64,000 bases of DNA from Limanda limanda (taxonomy: Eukaryota; Chordata; Actinopteri; Pleuronectiformes; Pleuronectidae): the NCBI RefSeq assembly GCF_963576545.1, contig NC_083651.1:18537748-18601747 (forward strand). Reading direction: 5' to 3'. Below the pieces are notes generated by a model. That model worked only from the letters and a program-made list of their open reading frames with translations, was not told the origin of the DNA and made no database searches. Made by a program: the position numbers and the translations under genes. Shown here in pieces: positions 51,001 to 63,381 of the stretch (positions are counted from its first letter, which is position 1; the number at the start of each line of letters is the position of its first letter).

Positions 51001-51451
51001 TGTGCTATGGAAAAAAAAAACTTTAGTCCAGTCCCCAATTATATTGCATAAACGTAGAAGTTACTTATATTTTATGTCAATCATTGTGATAATGACTATA
51101 CGAATATAGTGGTGTAAATAGTTTGTGTCGTATATAAATGCATTATTGATGTGCAGGTGTCTATGAAATGTGCATATTGCGAACGTGTGTGTGTGTGTTG
51201 GATGTGAAACTCCCTTTAACAGTATGTTCATGTCCGTGTGTGTTGTCAGGACCAATTTGAAGTTGTGTGTCTGGCGGCTCGTTCACCTGCTCCTGTGCAC
51301 TTATATGGTTATTTAGTCCAGGCAGACATAAGGCTGCCACTCAGGTCACGACCTTTCCCCTCACCTCCTCACCAGCCAACCACGGGTCAGCACTAATGAG
51401 TGGCAGGTCGGTCGACCAGGACGCGACGTCAGCCCAAGGTCCTAGTGACCT
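48071..51451. other. Intergenic, no supported gene
   Basis: AT-rich, with T-rich runs (49568, 49740-49758). The segment 48720-48890 (ATATGCTAATTTATCCTCATGC, GCTATTAAATAATGAGC) has enhancer-like AT cores but is short. No exon is assignable. Confidence 0.42.
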
Positions 51452-51631
51452 CACACACCCACACACACACACACACACTTCTGCAAACTGCACTCTCCCT
51501 GCCAACAGGAAGGCCAAGGCTTTGATGTTGAGGCTGATTAAAAAGAGGATACCCAAAAAAGGGAGGAAGGGGACGGCGACGGTGGGTATTTGGGAGAGGC
51601 ATGATGTTGTGGGTCATGTCACAGCAGGAAC

Positions 51632-52340
<709 letters not shown>

Positions 52341-52376
<36 letters not shown>
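52341..52376. repeat. (CT)n microsatellite
   Basis: About sixteen CT units, followed by imperfect TCTCTCTTTCTC sequence to about 52410. Confidence 0.9.
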
Positions 52377-52585
52377 CTCTCAGTCTCTCTTTCTCTCATT
52401 CTTTCTTTAATACATACTCTTTTTTCCCACAGGATGTAAAACACCATTCTGATCTTTTACTGCTTCACTGCCTTGGCTGGAGCTGTGGGGCTTTGCGCGC
52501 TCACTTGTTTACTTTTCAGCAGGCGCATGCACACACACACACGCACAAGCACACGCACAAGCACACACAAACACAACATGTAACG

Positions 52586-52689
52586 TCTACCGGCTATGAG
52601 CCAGGTATCCATGCCAACAGTCAACAATGGAATGACAGGGTGTATGTGTGTTGACATCTTAATGAGAAGCTGTGACTGGAATAACCACT
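52586..52689 (-). repeat. Copy 2 of the microsatellite-bracketed dispersed repeat
   Basis: The minus-strand sequence aligns with 34646-34750 on the plus strand, sharing CATTGTTGACTGTTGGCATG and GATGTCAA plus CACATACACcc-type words. CA-rich arrays flank it on both sides (52528-52576 and 52694-52730). Confidence 0.75.
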
Positions 52690-53219
52690 TAGACATACAC
52701 ACACAACCACGCACACACTCACACACGCGTTTAGTTGTGTGTGTGTCTCTAAGAGCTAAAAGTAGGACTAGGTGTGTTCTTCATGACGTGATGTTCAATT
52801 GCATAAGCTATGAATAAACCAAGACAAATAAAAGCAAAGCTATATTAATGTTAATGCTTGACAATAACAATTATTAAGTAAAACTGTACACAGGGGAAAT
52901 GAATTGGTAGCAAGTGTTTTGTTTGCATGAGAAATTTGGGACTGCAATTTGAGTATGTCACACAACATGAACAGAATAAATTGCACGAATACGAAATCTT
53001 CGTCACAAGTCACTATCCAGAAGTAGTAGAAAATTATACTTTCATCAAACTGCGATGTTTGTGTGCAACATTGTGAGACGAAATGCAAAACAACCTCCCT
53101 GTTCCACTCTGACAACTTCTTTGTCACGCCGTCCATGTGTGCAACGCCCAAAATGAGTGACAGGCGGAGAAAGCAATAACTCAACAGAAGGCATTAAACA
53201 CTGAAGCAAAAAGACCTGT
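52690..53219. other. Intergenic, nothing recognised
   Basis: CA-rich at the left edge, then unique-looking AT-rich sequence. The 114-codon minus frame (52840-53184) has no recognisable domain. Confidence 0.42.
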
Positions 53220-53640
53220 ACACTTCCTTACAGTTTTATGCAGGTCGGCCTTCCGAGCTGCTAAGGCTACCAGAAGCCAATATCAGTGTCACGTTATCAA
53301 TCATGCTCTGCGGTGAGTTCATCGATGCAGGGAAGGCTGAGCGGTGCAGGACGGAGATAAAGATTTAGGATTAAGGATACAGAAATCCTGCTGTATTAGG
53401 AGAATAAAAAAAAGAGACCCTGCATTCGGCTGTTGATTTTATATTCTGAGCAGAAGGCAGCAGCTCAGAGAGCCAGCAAGGATTTCCCTGCCTCGACCTC
53501 GACTCATGAGCCAGTTGTCTAAGTAATGCAAACAAACCCGTCCACCGACATTTAAATGCAGAATCCTGTGTATTATATGCAAATCTATATGAATGCTCTA
53601 CAGAGTTCATTGTAGGTAATTAAATACTTATTCTCTCCCA
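53220..53640. promoter_or_regulatory. Candidate conserved non-coding block
   Basis: Contains TATCAGTGTCACGTTATCAATC, GGCTGTTGATTTTATATTC, GACATTTAAATGCAGAATCC and TATATGCAAATCTATATG (octamer-like ATGCAAAT). No frame or simple repeat is present. The function is inferred only from texture. Confidence 0.27.
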
Positions 53641-53757
53641 GTCTTTGGTGTATGTGAACTGTAGTGTGGGCAGCTGTAAACTAGTCGGCAGCTTGGAGGA
53701 AGCTGAGTTTGACTAATTTAGTCTTGATACGTCACTCTTTCTGCAAAAGTTGTCAAA

Positions 53758-54238
53758 GCATTAGTTCAGAATTTTAAATGAAATAGGCGTATTTAATGTT
53801 CTGCAAACACTTTCATTGTGCTACAGACACACACTGTGATAATCTTAGCTTGTCATTGAGAAACATGGGTCGTAGCTCGCTTAGATTTGTCCATGGCTTG
53901 GATCACATGTCAGGCAACTGGCAGAAATTTCAGGACGTCACATTTCCGGACGGCTTCATTTCTTTGAATAACTTCCATTCAACACAACATGTTGTTTTCA
54001 CATTCCTCTCTGTGTATGCATGTAAGCAACATTGTAAATACGGAGCTTTAAAGCTTATACGTGACTAATCTTTGAACAGAGCCTGGTGTGCTGTTTGCCA
54101 CCTATGCTAAGCTAATCCCCCGCTGGCACTAGCTCCGAACTCATTGGACAGACGTGAGAGTGGTAAAGCTTGTATCACTTAACTCTTGGCAAATTAGTGA
54201 AGAAGGATAATGCCCCAAATATTAAACTATTCCTTTAA
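53758..54238. mobile_element. TTAA-type teleost MITE (diverged)
   Basis: The right half reads GCTAAGCTAATCCCCCGCTGG, CATTGGACAGACGTGAGAGTGG, ATCACTTAACTCTTGGCAAA and ends ATTAAACTATTCCTTTAA, matching a very common fish repeat whose end is AACTATTCCTTTAA. The left end TTAGTTCAGAATTTTAAATG plus GGCGTATTTAAT is a diverged inverted counterpart. It is non-autonomous; the 90-codon frame inside is not a transposase. Confidence 0.65.
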
Positions 54239-56784
54239 GTAGCCATTCGGTTATCAATCACTGCTTTGTTCTCAGACATATTTCAGCGGCAGGAAGTTTC
54301 ACCTGGTTTGTGAAATCCTGTATCTACTAACTATGATGTATGTGGAAAATTTGAATATCCAATCGTATGAACTTTCTTTCTAATTCTTTTTTCCCCACTT
54401 TCTTTTTCTTTTGTCCTCTCTTCTCTTTCATCTATTCCTCATTAGAGTGTGCGGCAACCTCCGACGCTGCTGTGCCTCAGATCAGCTCACCCTAATAACC
54501 CTGCCTGTCTGCATCTACCTACAGTCGGCCTCGGTGCAAACCTCTCGGCTCAGCACCACCTACACGCAGTTATATCGATAGCATTATAGATAGAAATCTC
54601 TACCGTGTTCCAATTGAATGACCTATTTTTCTTCCACAGTGGGATTTAGTATTGCAATATCTCTGTCTGAGCCCAGACGGACAGGTGAACAACCGCAAAG
54701 CCAACCGTAAAAGAAGAGAACATAAGAGCAAAGCGAGGTCAATTTTGTGCAAGTCAAGCCAACTGCATTTTTTAAAGTTCCATCAGTTACATTACTGTGT
54801 AGAGAAAACAGACTTGCATAACTTCGGCGTCTGCCTCTCCCACGGCCAGACCCACATTTCTCTGTTGTCTCTGACACTTGTGCATATGTCATGTGTGGGT
54901 GTGTCTGGTATTGACTACACCACTGCAAAGAACTGTAAGCTTTAAAAAACAAACTATACTTTGGTTTGGTTGCGTAATTCACCTAAGTGAAGTCCGTGGA
55001 ATAACACAAATATTGCCCCAACTGCCCACATGCAGCGTAGGGTTTTGCCCACAGATTGCATTTGTTTGCCCTCCCACCATCAGGCAAACAGTGCCCTGGG
55101 TGCCAAGGTAAATAAAGATGTGTGTGCATGTGGTTGAGTTTTTATATATTTATATAAGCGAGTCTGTATACCATCAAAAAAAGGATATATATATATAACT
55201 CCATAAAGGTCAATCCCTGTGTGCTTCTTGAGTCTGTTGTGTCATGTATTTATAATGTTTTTACTGTATTTCTATATGCATCATAAATGCTCGCAAGCAA
55301 AGGTAAACTGAGTCATTGAATTTCCATCTGTAGTGAAATGGAGACCTTACGTGTCAATACCTGACATTTTTTTGTGCATGTTCCTGTGGTTGCATTTGCT
55401 CATAAGTGTGTGTGTGTGTGTGTGTGTGTTTTTGTGTGTGTGGTGTATTATTGCACAGCGCCTCGTGATTCCCTAGGTCCCTGTTGCTCGGTTTGTGTGT
55501 TTAACTGTGAACCCGCGAAGGAAAGCTGTGTTACTCATCACATCTGTGGTCATCACTGAGGCCGCACCCATGGGGACGAATAAAGACATAGCACATTACC
55601 TGCAAGACAGAGAGAGAAAAGGACAGTGTTAGATATGAGTGTGCTTGTATGCAGTTTTATTGGGTGCAGATACAGAGATCAGATTCGGTTGATGTGCCTC
55701 AGTGATCGTCGCACTTACAATTCCACCTGAGTAATTATCTTGCTGCAGTCACACAATTCTAGTTTTTTTCTTTTGCTTTGGAGCAGAACATGTGAAAAAG
55801 GCACAGACAGTGGAGATCAATCATGGCTTGACTTATTTCTGTTTTAGAAAACTGATATAAAAACGCATGCTAAGGAAGGCAGGCGACAAAATCTTAAAGA
55901 TGTTAGCTAGGATTCATTTCATTATGGGCAGAGAAAAAACTGTTAAGACTGAAAATAATGGGCCAAATGTCTCTTTAACCCCCCCCCCCCCCCCAACCCC
56001 CAAACATGTTTTCTTTCCTCATGCCAAACCTTTCTCCATTCTCTCATTCTCTCTCTACCAGACGGACTGGTGGCCTATTTGGTTTGGCAGCAGCGGCTAA
56101 AAACAATCTTTCTGTAACAGAGGTCCTGGTGATGTTTAACGCATTCAGGGCAGTGAGATGGAGGAATCAATCACCAGTTTGAAAGAAGGAAAAAAAAAAA
56201 ACCTTGTCCGGCTACCTGCCACTTAAACACCTATCGCTGTGACTGGCTGAAATGGAAAGGAAACCCATGGGAGGGAGAGAGAGGTCAAACCCATTTAGGC
56301 AACCATGAGAAAAATGTCACACAAAACAACGTGTATAAGTGGTTGACCCCTCCAAATGTTGGAGGCTTGATCTGGGGAAATGTAGCAACCGTCACACGAC
56401 CAGAGAGAAAGTATGCATGTTGACAAGGCACTTGAAAAAAGCTCAAACATCACTTGCTGCTGAAAAATAGGTAATTTCACTATTTTTAATATACCTATTT
56501 ATAAATAATACCGCAGCACTCAAACATTTTAAAATGTACACATGTATGCTCTGGCAAGGTATGTAAAAAATGACGGTGCAAACTAAATGTTCTTTTACTC
56601 AACCCTTGAGCCATTCTAAGAAGAAAATGTTTGTCTTTACTATCTAAATTGTGCTTTGGAGGTTTCTCCATCCTGAGTATGAACACATGTACATTATAGT
56701 AAGGATATCTGACACATGCCCGTGGGGACCTGTATCTGATGAGTTGGGTTGGATAAGGAGAAATCCTTTTGAAATTATACCGGG
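54239..56784. other. Intergenic with GT and poly-C tracts
   Basis: (GT)n at 55406-55441, poly-C (C16) at 55979-55994, TA-rich run 55183-55197. The segment 54445-54600 is more complex. No exon is assignable; the 119-codon minus frame (54623-54982) has no domain. Confidence 0.42.
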
Positions 56785-56960
56785 TTTAGCACGGTCGTAG
56801 AATGAGGGTTCTAGTTCTAATCACAACTCGTCAGGGGTCTTTCTGTGAAGTTTATGTGTTCTGCCTGTTTTTAGGGGAAACATTAGTTCCAATAGAATAA
56901 AAACAAAATGCCAGTTGGGTTCAGGTCGAACTCTGATCGTTGTATCATCGACCAAAAGAG
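56785..56960 (+). mobile_element. Old LINE/SINE remnant
   Basis: The run GTTTAGCACGGTCGTAGAATG, GGGTTCTAGTTCTAATC, GGGTCTTTCTGTGAAGTTTATGTG and TTCTGCCTGTTTTTAGG is a diverged version of the fish element reading GGGTTCGAATCC, GGGTCTTTCTGTGTGGAGTTTG and CATGTTCTCCCxGTG. The copy whose 3' tail is seen at 3820-3962 is of the same general type. Confidence 0.42.
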
Positions 56961-59785
56961 AAACACACGCAGCATACTGTAGCTTTTGAAGGCCATGCAG
57001 ACGATTCAAGCTCTCAAAATGCAGTTGAAATGTTATATTTTATATTTGTGGCCTTGGAAATGACTTGAGGAAAAGCTGCCTCTCAGAGGATGTTTATATG
57101 AGGTTCATGAGGCTGGACAAGAAGAAAGGAAAGTAAAGGAGGTAAAACAGTCAGTAAACAACACAGCCGTGACCCTCAGTCCCAACATCAATGATATGCA
57201 TCTCTGAGCAATTTCCAAAACCTGATTATAAATCTAGTTCTCTGATTTTCTTTTCCCCCCCGTTTTCATTTCCTCCTTTTTCCTTTTCTTTCTCTACACA
57301 CTCACGCTTCAGAAGCAGAGCCATGTTGATGCCCCTTGAGGACCTAATTAATTGTGACTCTGGGCCAAAAAACAAGCCCCTTCATTTGAACATCGAGCAA
57401 CCCACTGTCCGGTACTCATGGTACTTGGTTTTAATGAGTCTCTCTAAAGTCCCTCCACTTCCACACTTCTTATCTGTTCTTTTTTCCCTCTACCCCCTGC
57501 TTCTCCTCATTTAATCTTCCACTGCCAATGGATGTAGTTTGTCATAGCCTTCTGAAATGACCCATGGCAGCATTTTCTGATCTACTGCTCCTATCAGCAT
57601 GCAGGGACACATAATCCACAGTTGTGTGGTCGGTGATTGCTTTTTTGCTCACAATTAAAAAGGTAATAAAAGTTTGGCTTCTCCTGAACAATAAGGAGAT
57701 TACAGAGAAATAATGCCTTTCGTTTTATTTTTACTTTTATTGGATGAATTGTAAGCGGCAGAAACATATGGCCAAAGGTGTTGCAGGTCATTAATGTCGG
57801 GTCTTAAATACAGACACACAGGCAGAGCAGAAGAAGGTAAGTTATTTTACTAAACTAACTAGTTCTGCTCTAGACACTCGCTGAGTGATGACAGAGGACG
57901 GAATCTGTTCAGGGGAAAAAACATTAAAGTGAGGAATGGCGTCCTGGGGGGTGAACATTACGCAAGGGTCATGTTCAAAATTAAACTTGAAAAATATTTC
58001 TGATCCGCTAGGGGATGGGATCAATAAAAACAAATATGAATGATATTACTTGAAATATAATTTAAATACACTGCCCTTCGCTGACAAAATCAGTCATGTC
58101 AGGTTTACGATAAGGGCCACACACACTCAAACAACCTGTTAGTTCTCTGCAGGTGAAACTTATGAAAACAAAGTTTACTCATCAACAGGGTGGAACTCTG
58201 GGCTGTTCCACTCTCAACTGCAGAACAGGGAGCTGAAACTATGATATGCAATAGCCAACAGGTTAGGCTCATCAAGGACGATACTGTCAACAGCTCGAAT
58301 ACAGTACAGGCTGTACAAATGGCCAACATACGCTCACACTGCGTCAGAATCTGTGGGATCTGCCTGTGTTCACAGAATAAGAGCTGTAAGGAAGACCATG
58401 CATCTGCTTGGTCTGATGTCATATCCTGTCTGGGAAAAGCACTGATTCCAATGTTTTTTCAGGTCAACATATACAGAGTAAATGATCTTTCAGGACAGTT
58501 TCAATGCTTATCTGTCATTAACATAAATATTTGCCATATTTTGTGTAGCCTACCCATTTCAAAATAAAAGCACTCCAGTGTTTCTTTTGACTAAATCCCT
58601 TAATTTCTTTTTAAAAGGTTTTTATTGTGAAATATTTGCCGGAGCGGAAGTATACTGTATAGTCCTCGTAGTTATACCAGAAACATCACACTGGCTGTAG
58701 TTATATTAAAGGTTAATGTAAAGAAATTTCAGGTGAATGGCAGTACTCTCTCCCTCTCTCTCACACACACACTCACACACGTACACACACTGGCTTGTTC
58801 ACAGCCAGTGTGAACAACTGACAAGTGTAGCACTAACCCAACCCTTCCAGACCTCACCACTAACCTGCTCTTTCACGCCCAAGCACTAACCCAGTCCTGC
58901 CAATTAGTACCTACTCACCTAGAAATGTCAGTTCCACCCACCCATCAACTCCAGAGGACATTTGGCCATATCCAAAAGCTGGTCCAAGAAAATCATCTTG
59001 GCACCAACCAAAATTTTTGTAATGTTTTATTCTCACTGAAATAAGATGTGTAAATGAAAGAATACAACGACTGCTTGAGACAAGATGCCCTGGTCTCTCC
59101 TACTATATATATATATATTCAGGGGGCATACCAAGTCAAACAAATTAAGTCAAAATGTAGTTTTGGATTTTTAGACTTGTCTTGCAGTACAGTCTGGGCC
59201 TCTGGGCGTGTCAAACAACTGTATTTTAAATCTCAGGGATGTGGAGGGCCCCGGTGGATACTCGTCTCCTGAGGCCAGATCTACAGCTTGGTTGTTCATC
59301 CAAAATGCATCAGGTGGTTTGAAGTATTGAAGGACACACATCACTTCATCCATATCCAACAGATATTGTGGTCGATCTCTTCAAGGGCCTTCAATGTGCC
59401 TTGCTACTTCAGCTATGCAGGAGCCTTGAGCCCTGATAATGAGGTTCCTATAGTTTCACCTTTGTTTCTACACAATTTGTGATATATTAAGGGTTTTAAA
59501 ATGTCCTTTAAAAGCAACAACGATTAAGGGTTAAAAAAAATGCCTAAAGCAGTAATGTTCTATCAAACTGCAAAGTCATGTCACAAAATGACCGTGTTAA
59601 TTTTGTTGATTAAGGTTGTGAGGGTGGGGAGGTGGCTGGGGGTTACTGTAAAAGGAGAGACTGAGGCCACCATGATAAAGTAGGGTAATAATGCCCACCC
59701 TCACACACACACACACACTGCCATGGCCACCGAGGGCTAACCTTGGCCCCCATTCCTCCTCTCTTCCCTCTCTCCCTTAACGCAG
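56961..59785. other. Intergenic, no supported gene
   Basis: A pyrimidine-rich stretch at 57240-57300 ends in CACGCTTCAG, acceptor-like but with no matching exon. Two mutually exclusive short hairpins lie at 58786-58817. The 125-codon frame at 58190-58567 (+) and the 105-codon frame opposite have no recognisable domain. CA at 59702-59719. Confidence 0.42.
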
Positions 59786-59960
59786 GGAAGACAGCCAATA
59801 TGTGCCAGAGCGACTTATCCTTCCCCCAGATAATGGAATTGCCTGGCTGTAATAATAATTTGAATTTCACGCTCTGGTGCCTCAGTGCGGAGGGATCGCA
59901 GGAGCAGTGGCATAAATTAGCCTCCATGCACTGAGCTGATCGATGACTGCCCCGTCCACC
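59786..59960. promoter_or_regulatory. Candidate conserved non-coding block after an acceptor-like tract
   Basis: Sequence such as CAGATAATGGAATTGCCTGG, TGTAATAATAATTTGAATTTC and AGTGGCATAAATTAGCCTCC is complex, with AT-core sites. It follows a polypyrimidine tract ending CTTAACGCAG (59785), and one frame stays open for about 49 codons to TGA at 59932, but the peptide matches nothing I know and no good donor follows. Non-coding regulatory DNA is the likelier reading. Confidence 0.3.
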
Positions 59961-60529
59961 AACTATTGATCTGAGACAACTCCTGGAGGTGCAGTGCGTA
60001 TACCCTACATGTGCACACGCGTGCACAGAAGCATTTAATTCATCAAAACTTAGCAGTAAATGGTGTAATGTGTATTAAGGTATGCTTGCTTGCATAGTGG
60101 AGACCTTCTAAAAAAGGTACAGTAAGTATGCATAAGGAAACTGGATAATCCGTATGTGACAGGAACGTGCTTTGACAGGTAGGAGAAGAATAATAAATTA
60201 ATTTTAATTACAATTCAACAGAGGAGAGTATAAAGACAAAAAATGTCCCCATAATTGCCTTTGAACATGACGACACAGTAAATTTCCATGTCTTTAAACA
60301 CGCTTTGCTTCAGGCCAGAATGTAGTTCAGCCTGCTCGGGGAGAGTAACTCACTCTAAGAAATTAGACACAGAGTCAAAGTCTGCCATAAGTACCCAGTT
60401 ACCTCTGCAGCTTTTTCGAAAAACAGGTACATCATTTTGACTCTAAGTACTTGCAGCTTTTCTATGTGAATTGAAAATCTGTTTTTCTGCCACTTATCTC
60501 TCACTTGCAAGCACTTCGATAGAAAGAAA
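59961..60529. other. Intergenic, nothing recognised
   Basis: AT-rich with no supported feature. Confidence 0.45.
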
Positions 60530-61330
60530 AAAAATGAGCTGGGTCACTGATATGAGCAGCAGTCGCCGCTGAGGCTCAATGAAAAGTGCCACCTACAGAA
60601 AACCCAATATAAGAAAATCGAATTAGCACCGATTAAGAAGGATCTTAATTAATACCACTTTAAAATGCATCATCCTGTGCTGTGCTGGAGATTTTGCCAT
60701 CAGTAAATCAAATGATCACCAATGATAAAAGAAGAAAGTACATAAATAAGGACTGTGTAAATATACAGTGTTGAGGTACGTTATTGAGAAGGTTTAGAGT
60801 CACAGCCAAGACTAAGAGGCCTCTGTTCTGAAAAGTAAATCTCCATGCTTTGATGCTTCATGGTACAGGAAAAACACTCTGTCCTGAATTCATTCAGAAA
60901 GCTGGAGATGGCTGACGGCTCCTTGCGATGCAATTACGCAGAGAGGCACGAACTCACACAGGAATATTATCCACAATCATGCGTTAACACATTCAGAGAT
61001 ATGTGCGTAAATTTGAAACGGCAAAGCACAACAGAGTACCACTGAAATGCAGACACACTAATTAACCAACTTTCCCAAATGAAGCACTACGCTGGAATAA
61101 GCACATCTGGGAGCACGTTCAAAGCATCAACTGCACAGTGGGTGCCTCAGCCAAACATGAATGCAAATGAAATCCTGCCAAAAAAAGAAAGAAAAAAAAA
61201 TCCCATACTGAGCAAAAAAGGCCATGCTGAAGTATTGAAAAATTTATCAAATTCACAAATCAATAGCGGCAGAAGAAGCAGCCAAGACCTGACAGAGAGA
61301 CGGGGGAGGTAATTTCTCTGACCTTTCTGC
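60530..61330. promoter_or_regulatory. Candidate conserved non-coding region
   Basis: A long run of complex sequence: ATGAGCAGCAGTCGCCGCTGAG, AATCGAATTAGCACCGATTAAG, CTTAATTAATACCACTTTAAAA, then ACTACGCTGGAATAAGCACATC and CAAACATGAATGCAAATGAAATCC (octamer-like). Short frames inside have no domain. Its enhancer nature is inference. Confidence 0.28.
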
Positions 61331-61619
61331 AGGTCTGTGACTGTGGCTGAAGCAGTGGGGGTGGATTGGGACTAATAATGATGAGAATCAATTCTCAGTT
61401 CGGGGTCATTTCTACCCGGCGTGAGAGGTGAGGGGTGTTGAGGAATTGATGAGTGTCGTGAAAATTCCCGGCATGACCGAGAAGGCGAAACCAACAAGGG
61501 TGTCTGCTCGTCGGGCAAAGGAGGTAACGGCTTCAAGTTTGGGCTTGTTCTAGGTCAACAGTCCACAGTATGTGGTGATGTTGCGCAATGGCCCTTAAGA
61601 GACACCCATCCACTTATTA
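61331..61619. other. Intergenic, nothing recognised
   Basis: Balanced sequence without a recognised feature; could be a continuation of the preceding complex block. Confidence 0.4.
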
Positions 61620-61762
61620 GAAACCTGCTCATTTAAAGAGTACAGGTCAAACAGGAAGTAACTCCATCATTCCATCAAGTTTCATGGTATATTGTGCGTA
61701 CACATGCAAACTGACAGACAAGCAAACACAGTCAAAAACAACCTCCTTGGTGGAGGTAATAA
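61620..61762 (-). mobile_element. Teleost dispersed repeat, copy C (inverted)
   Basis: Read on the minus strand: TTATTACCTCCACCAAGGAGG, TGTCTGTCAGTTTGCATGTG, CATGAAACTTGATGGAATGATGG and ACTTCCTGTTTGACCTGTAC. This is the family of copies A and B (CCACCAAGGAGGTT start, CATGAAACTTGGTGGA core). Confidence 0.6.
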
Positions 61763-62089
61763 CACTGAGAAACCACAAGTCACACAGATTTTTCTTTTAA
61801 CTGTGACGCTATTGTCAACGTGTGGTAAACAACTTTAACAGACGAGGAAGTAGACACTACCAGTTTCGCTGCCAACACCAGCACAAAGTTTATCGTTATG
61901 ATTTTACGAGATCTCACAGATAAACCGAGAGAAAGTCGGTGAGAGACGACCCGCACTCTGCTCAACTGAGTCAGCTGGAATATCTGGTACCTGACACAAA
62001 CAGGTTTTATTTTCTTCTTCAAGAGAGAGAGATACATTTCCAGGCAATCAGGAATCTTTCTTCAACAACAAGCCAGCATTATAAAAAGG
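61763..62089. other. Intergenic, nothing recognised
   Basis: No assignable feature. The 85-codon minus frame has no recognisable content. Confidence 0.4.
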
Positions 62090-62520
62090 AAGTTTAGAGT
62101 ATGGGAATGCATTTCAACCACCTACGATTAACTCTGGCTGCCATTTTTTAAAAACCTTTATGAACGGTCTATAAAAATCCAGGGACAGATCAGTCGCGCT
62201 GAATTGCGCTGACTCTTTTACCTGCATATCGTGCGTTTTATGCCACATCACAATCGCTCCTATGAAGAGTTTCAATGAGTAAATGGAAGATCGCATTCTG
62301 AAGCCGTGCAGAAAAGAGCAATTGGGCTGCCAGATCTCTCCGAAGCCATTTAATAAGCTTTTTGATCTGTGCAACAGCGAGTGTTACTTTCACACTGACA
62401 AAACGAAACACAAAGACTCCACCGAAAGCCATCATGTCTGAGTGATGTAGCCAGCTGCAACGCCGGTCAGCTAAGATGGCTGTTGCGTCCTCTGCGATCA
62501 TGCTGAAAGAGATAGGCTAT
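62090..62520. promoter_or_regulatory. Candidate conserved non-coding block (strongest looking)
   Basis: About 430 bp of high-complexity sequence with no simple repeats: TTTATGAACGGTCTATAAAAA, GATCAGTCGCGCTGAATTGCGCTGAC (two GCGCTGA words), TATCGTGCGTTTTATGCC, GAAGCCATTTAATAAGCTTTT. The minus-strand frames (62114-62374, 62238-62501) overlap in different registers and carry no domain. Texture strongly resembles vertebrate ultraconserved enhancers, but this cannot be tested here. Confidence 0.35.
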
Positions 62521-62891
62521 CTTCTCTCCACACATTTTTAATCCATGGTCTCATTATCTATCAGTAGAGGGTTGAGCTGTTGCACAGTTCACATACTCTG
62601 GGTTGAACCATGAAAAGAAGACATATGTAGACATAATGCCAACCATATTATTATTTTTCTCCCAACTCTGTTTGACAGGAAAAAAATAGCTGAAGGGCAT
62701 GAATTGTGTTAAGAATTCCCTTTCAACCTCTCAGCCGCACTGGCCACGTTCCCTCTGTGAACCAGAGACGGGCAGAATCACGGAATCTTACTGACGATTA
62801 CATACGACACCGTCAAGAGCACAGACGCACATACAAGAACTCAGTAAAATGTGCCTTTCCCATTAATGCCCCTATGTGCTTCACTCCTGCG
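62521..62891. other. Intergenic, nothing recognised
   Basis: Unremarkable sequence between the candidate enhancer block and the MITE end. Confidence 0.42.
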
Positions 62892-63060
62892 CTTAAAGGT
62901 CCCCTCGTATGCCCATTTTACCACAGTTGATATGGTTCCTTGGGGTCTTAATGAAATGTCTGTAACATTTTTTGGTCAAAACACCACAAGGATCATTTAA
63001 AACAACAGCCTTTTTACCCTGTCTAAAACAGCCCTCTTCAGATTGACCTCTTTTGAGTCC
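62892..63060 (+). mobile_element. Teleost MITE fragment (TTAAAGGTCCCCT end)
   Basis: TTAAAGGTCCCCTCGTATGC, CACAGTTGATATGGTTCCTT, GGGGTCTTAATGAAATGTC, TGGTCAAAACACCACAAGG and TTTTTACCCTGTCTAAAACAG follow in order, matching closely from memory an abundant fish repeat. It is cut off on the right by the poly-C tract. Confidence 0.75.
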
Positions 63061-63134
63061 CCCCCCCCCCTCTCTCACCGCCCCCCCCCCCTCTCTCACC
63101 GCCCCCCCCCGTCAATCACACACACACACACACA
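63059..63134. repeat. Poly-C / TCTCTCACCG tandem and (CA)n tract
   Basis: Three C9-C12 runs are separated by two copies of TCTCTCACCG, followed by GTCAAT and a (CA)n array. Confidence 0.92.
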
Positions 63135-63381
63135 TCCACTTTCACGTCTTAAATCTCTCCTTAGCATATGTAAGGTTGTTAAAATAATTTTAAGTCACTG
63201 TCCTGCACATATTTCTGTATTTGTTTGTTGTGTTTCTTCATTGAAGCTACAATTTTAAAACTACTACACCCTCTGATAAGGATGTACATTTATTTAAATA
63301 CATGCATTAGATATGTGTGTATACAGTATATAATTGTATCTGAGGGCTCGCACACACACACACACAGACACACGCACACAC
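63135..63381. other. Intergenic, AT-rich, ending in CA repeat
   Basis: AT-rich spacer with a CA-rich compound repeat at 63350-63381 that abuts the CpG-rich island. Confidence 0.5.

Noticed and set aside
58786..58817. Two overlapping small hairpins (CACACTGGCT and TTGTTCACA arms)
   Set aside because: Short arms next to a CA repeat, where chance inverted matches are common; no conserved RNA family is recognised.
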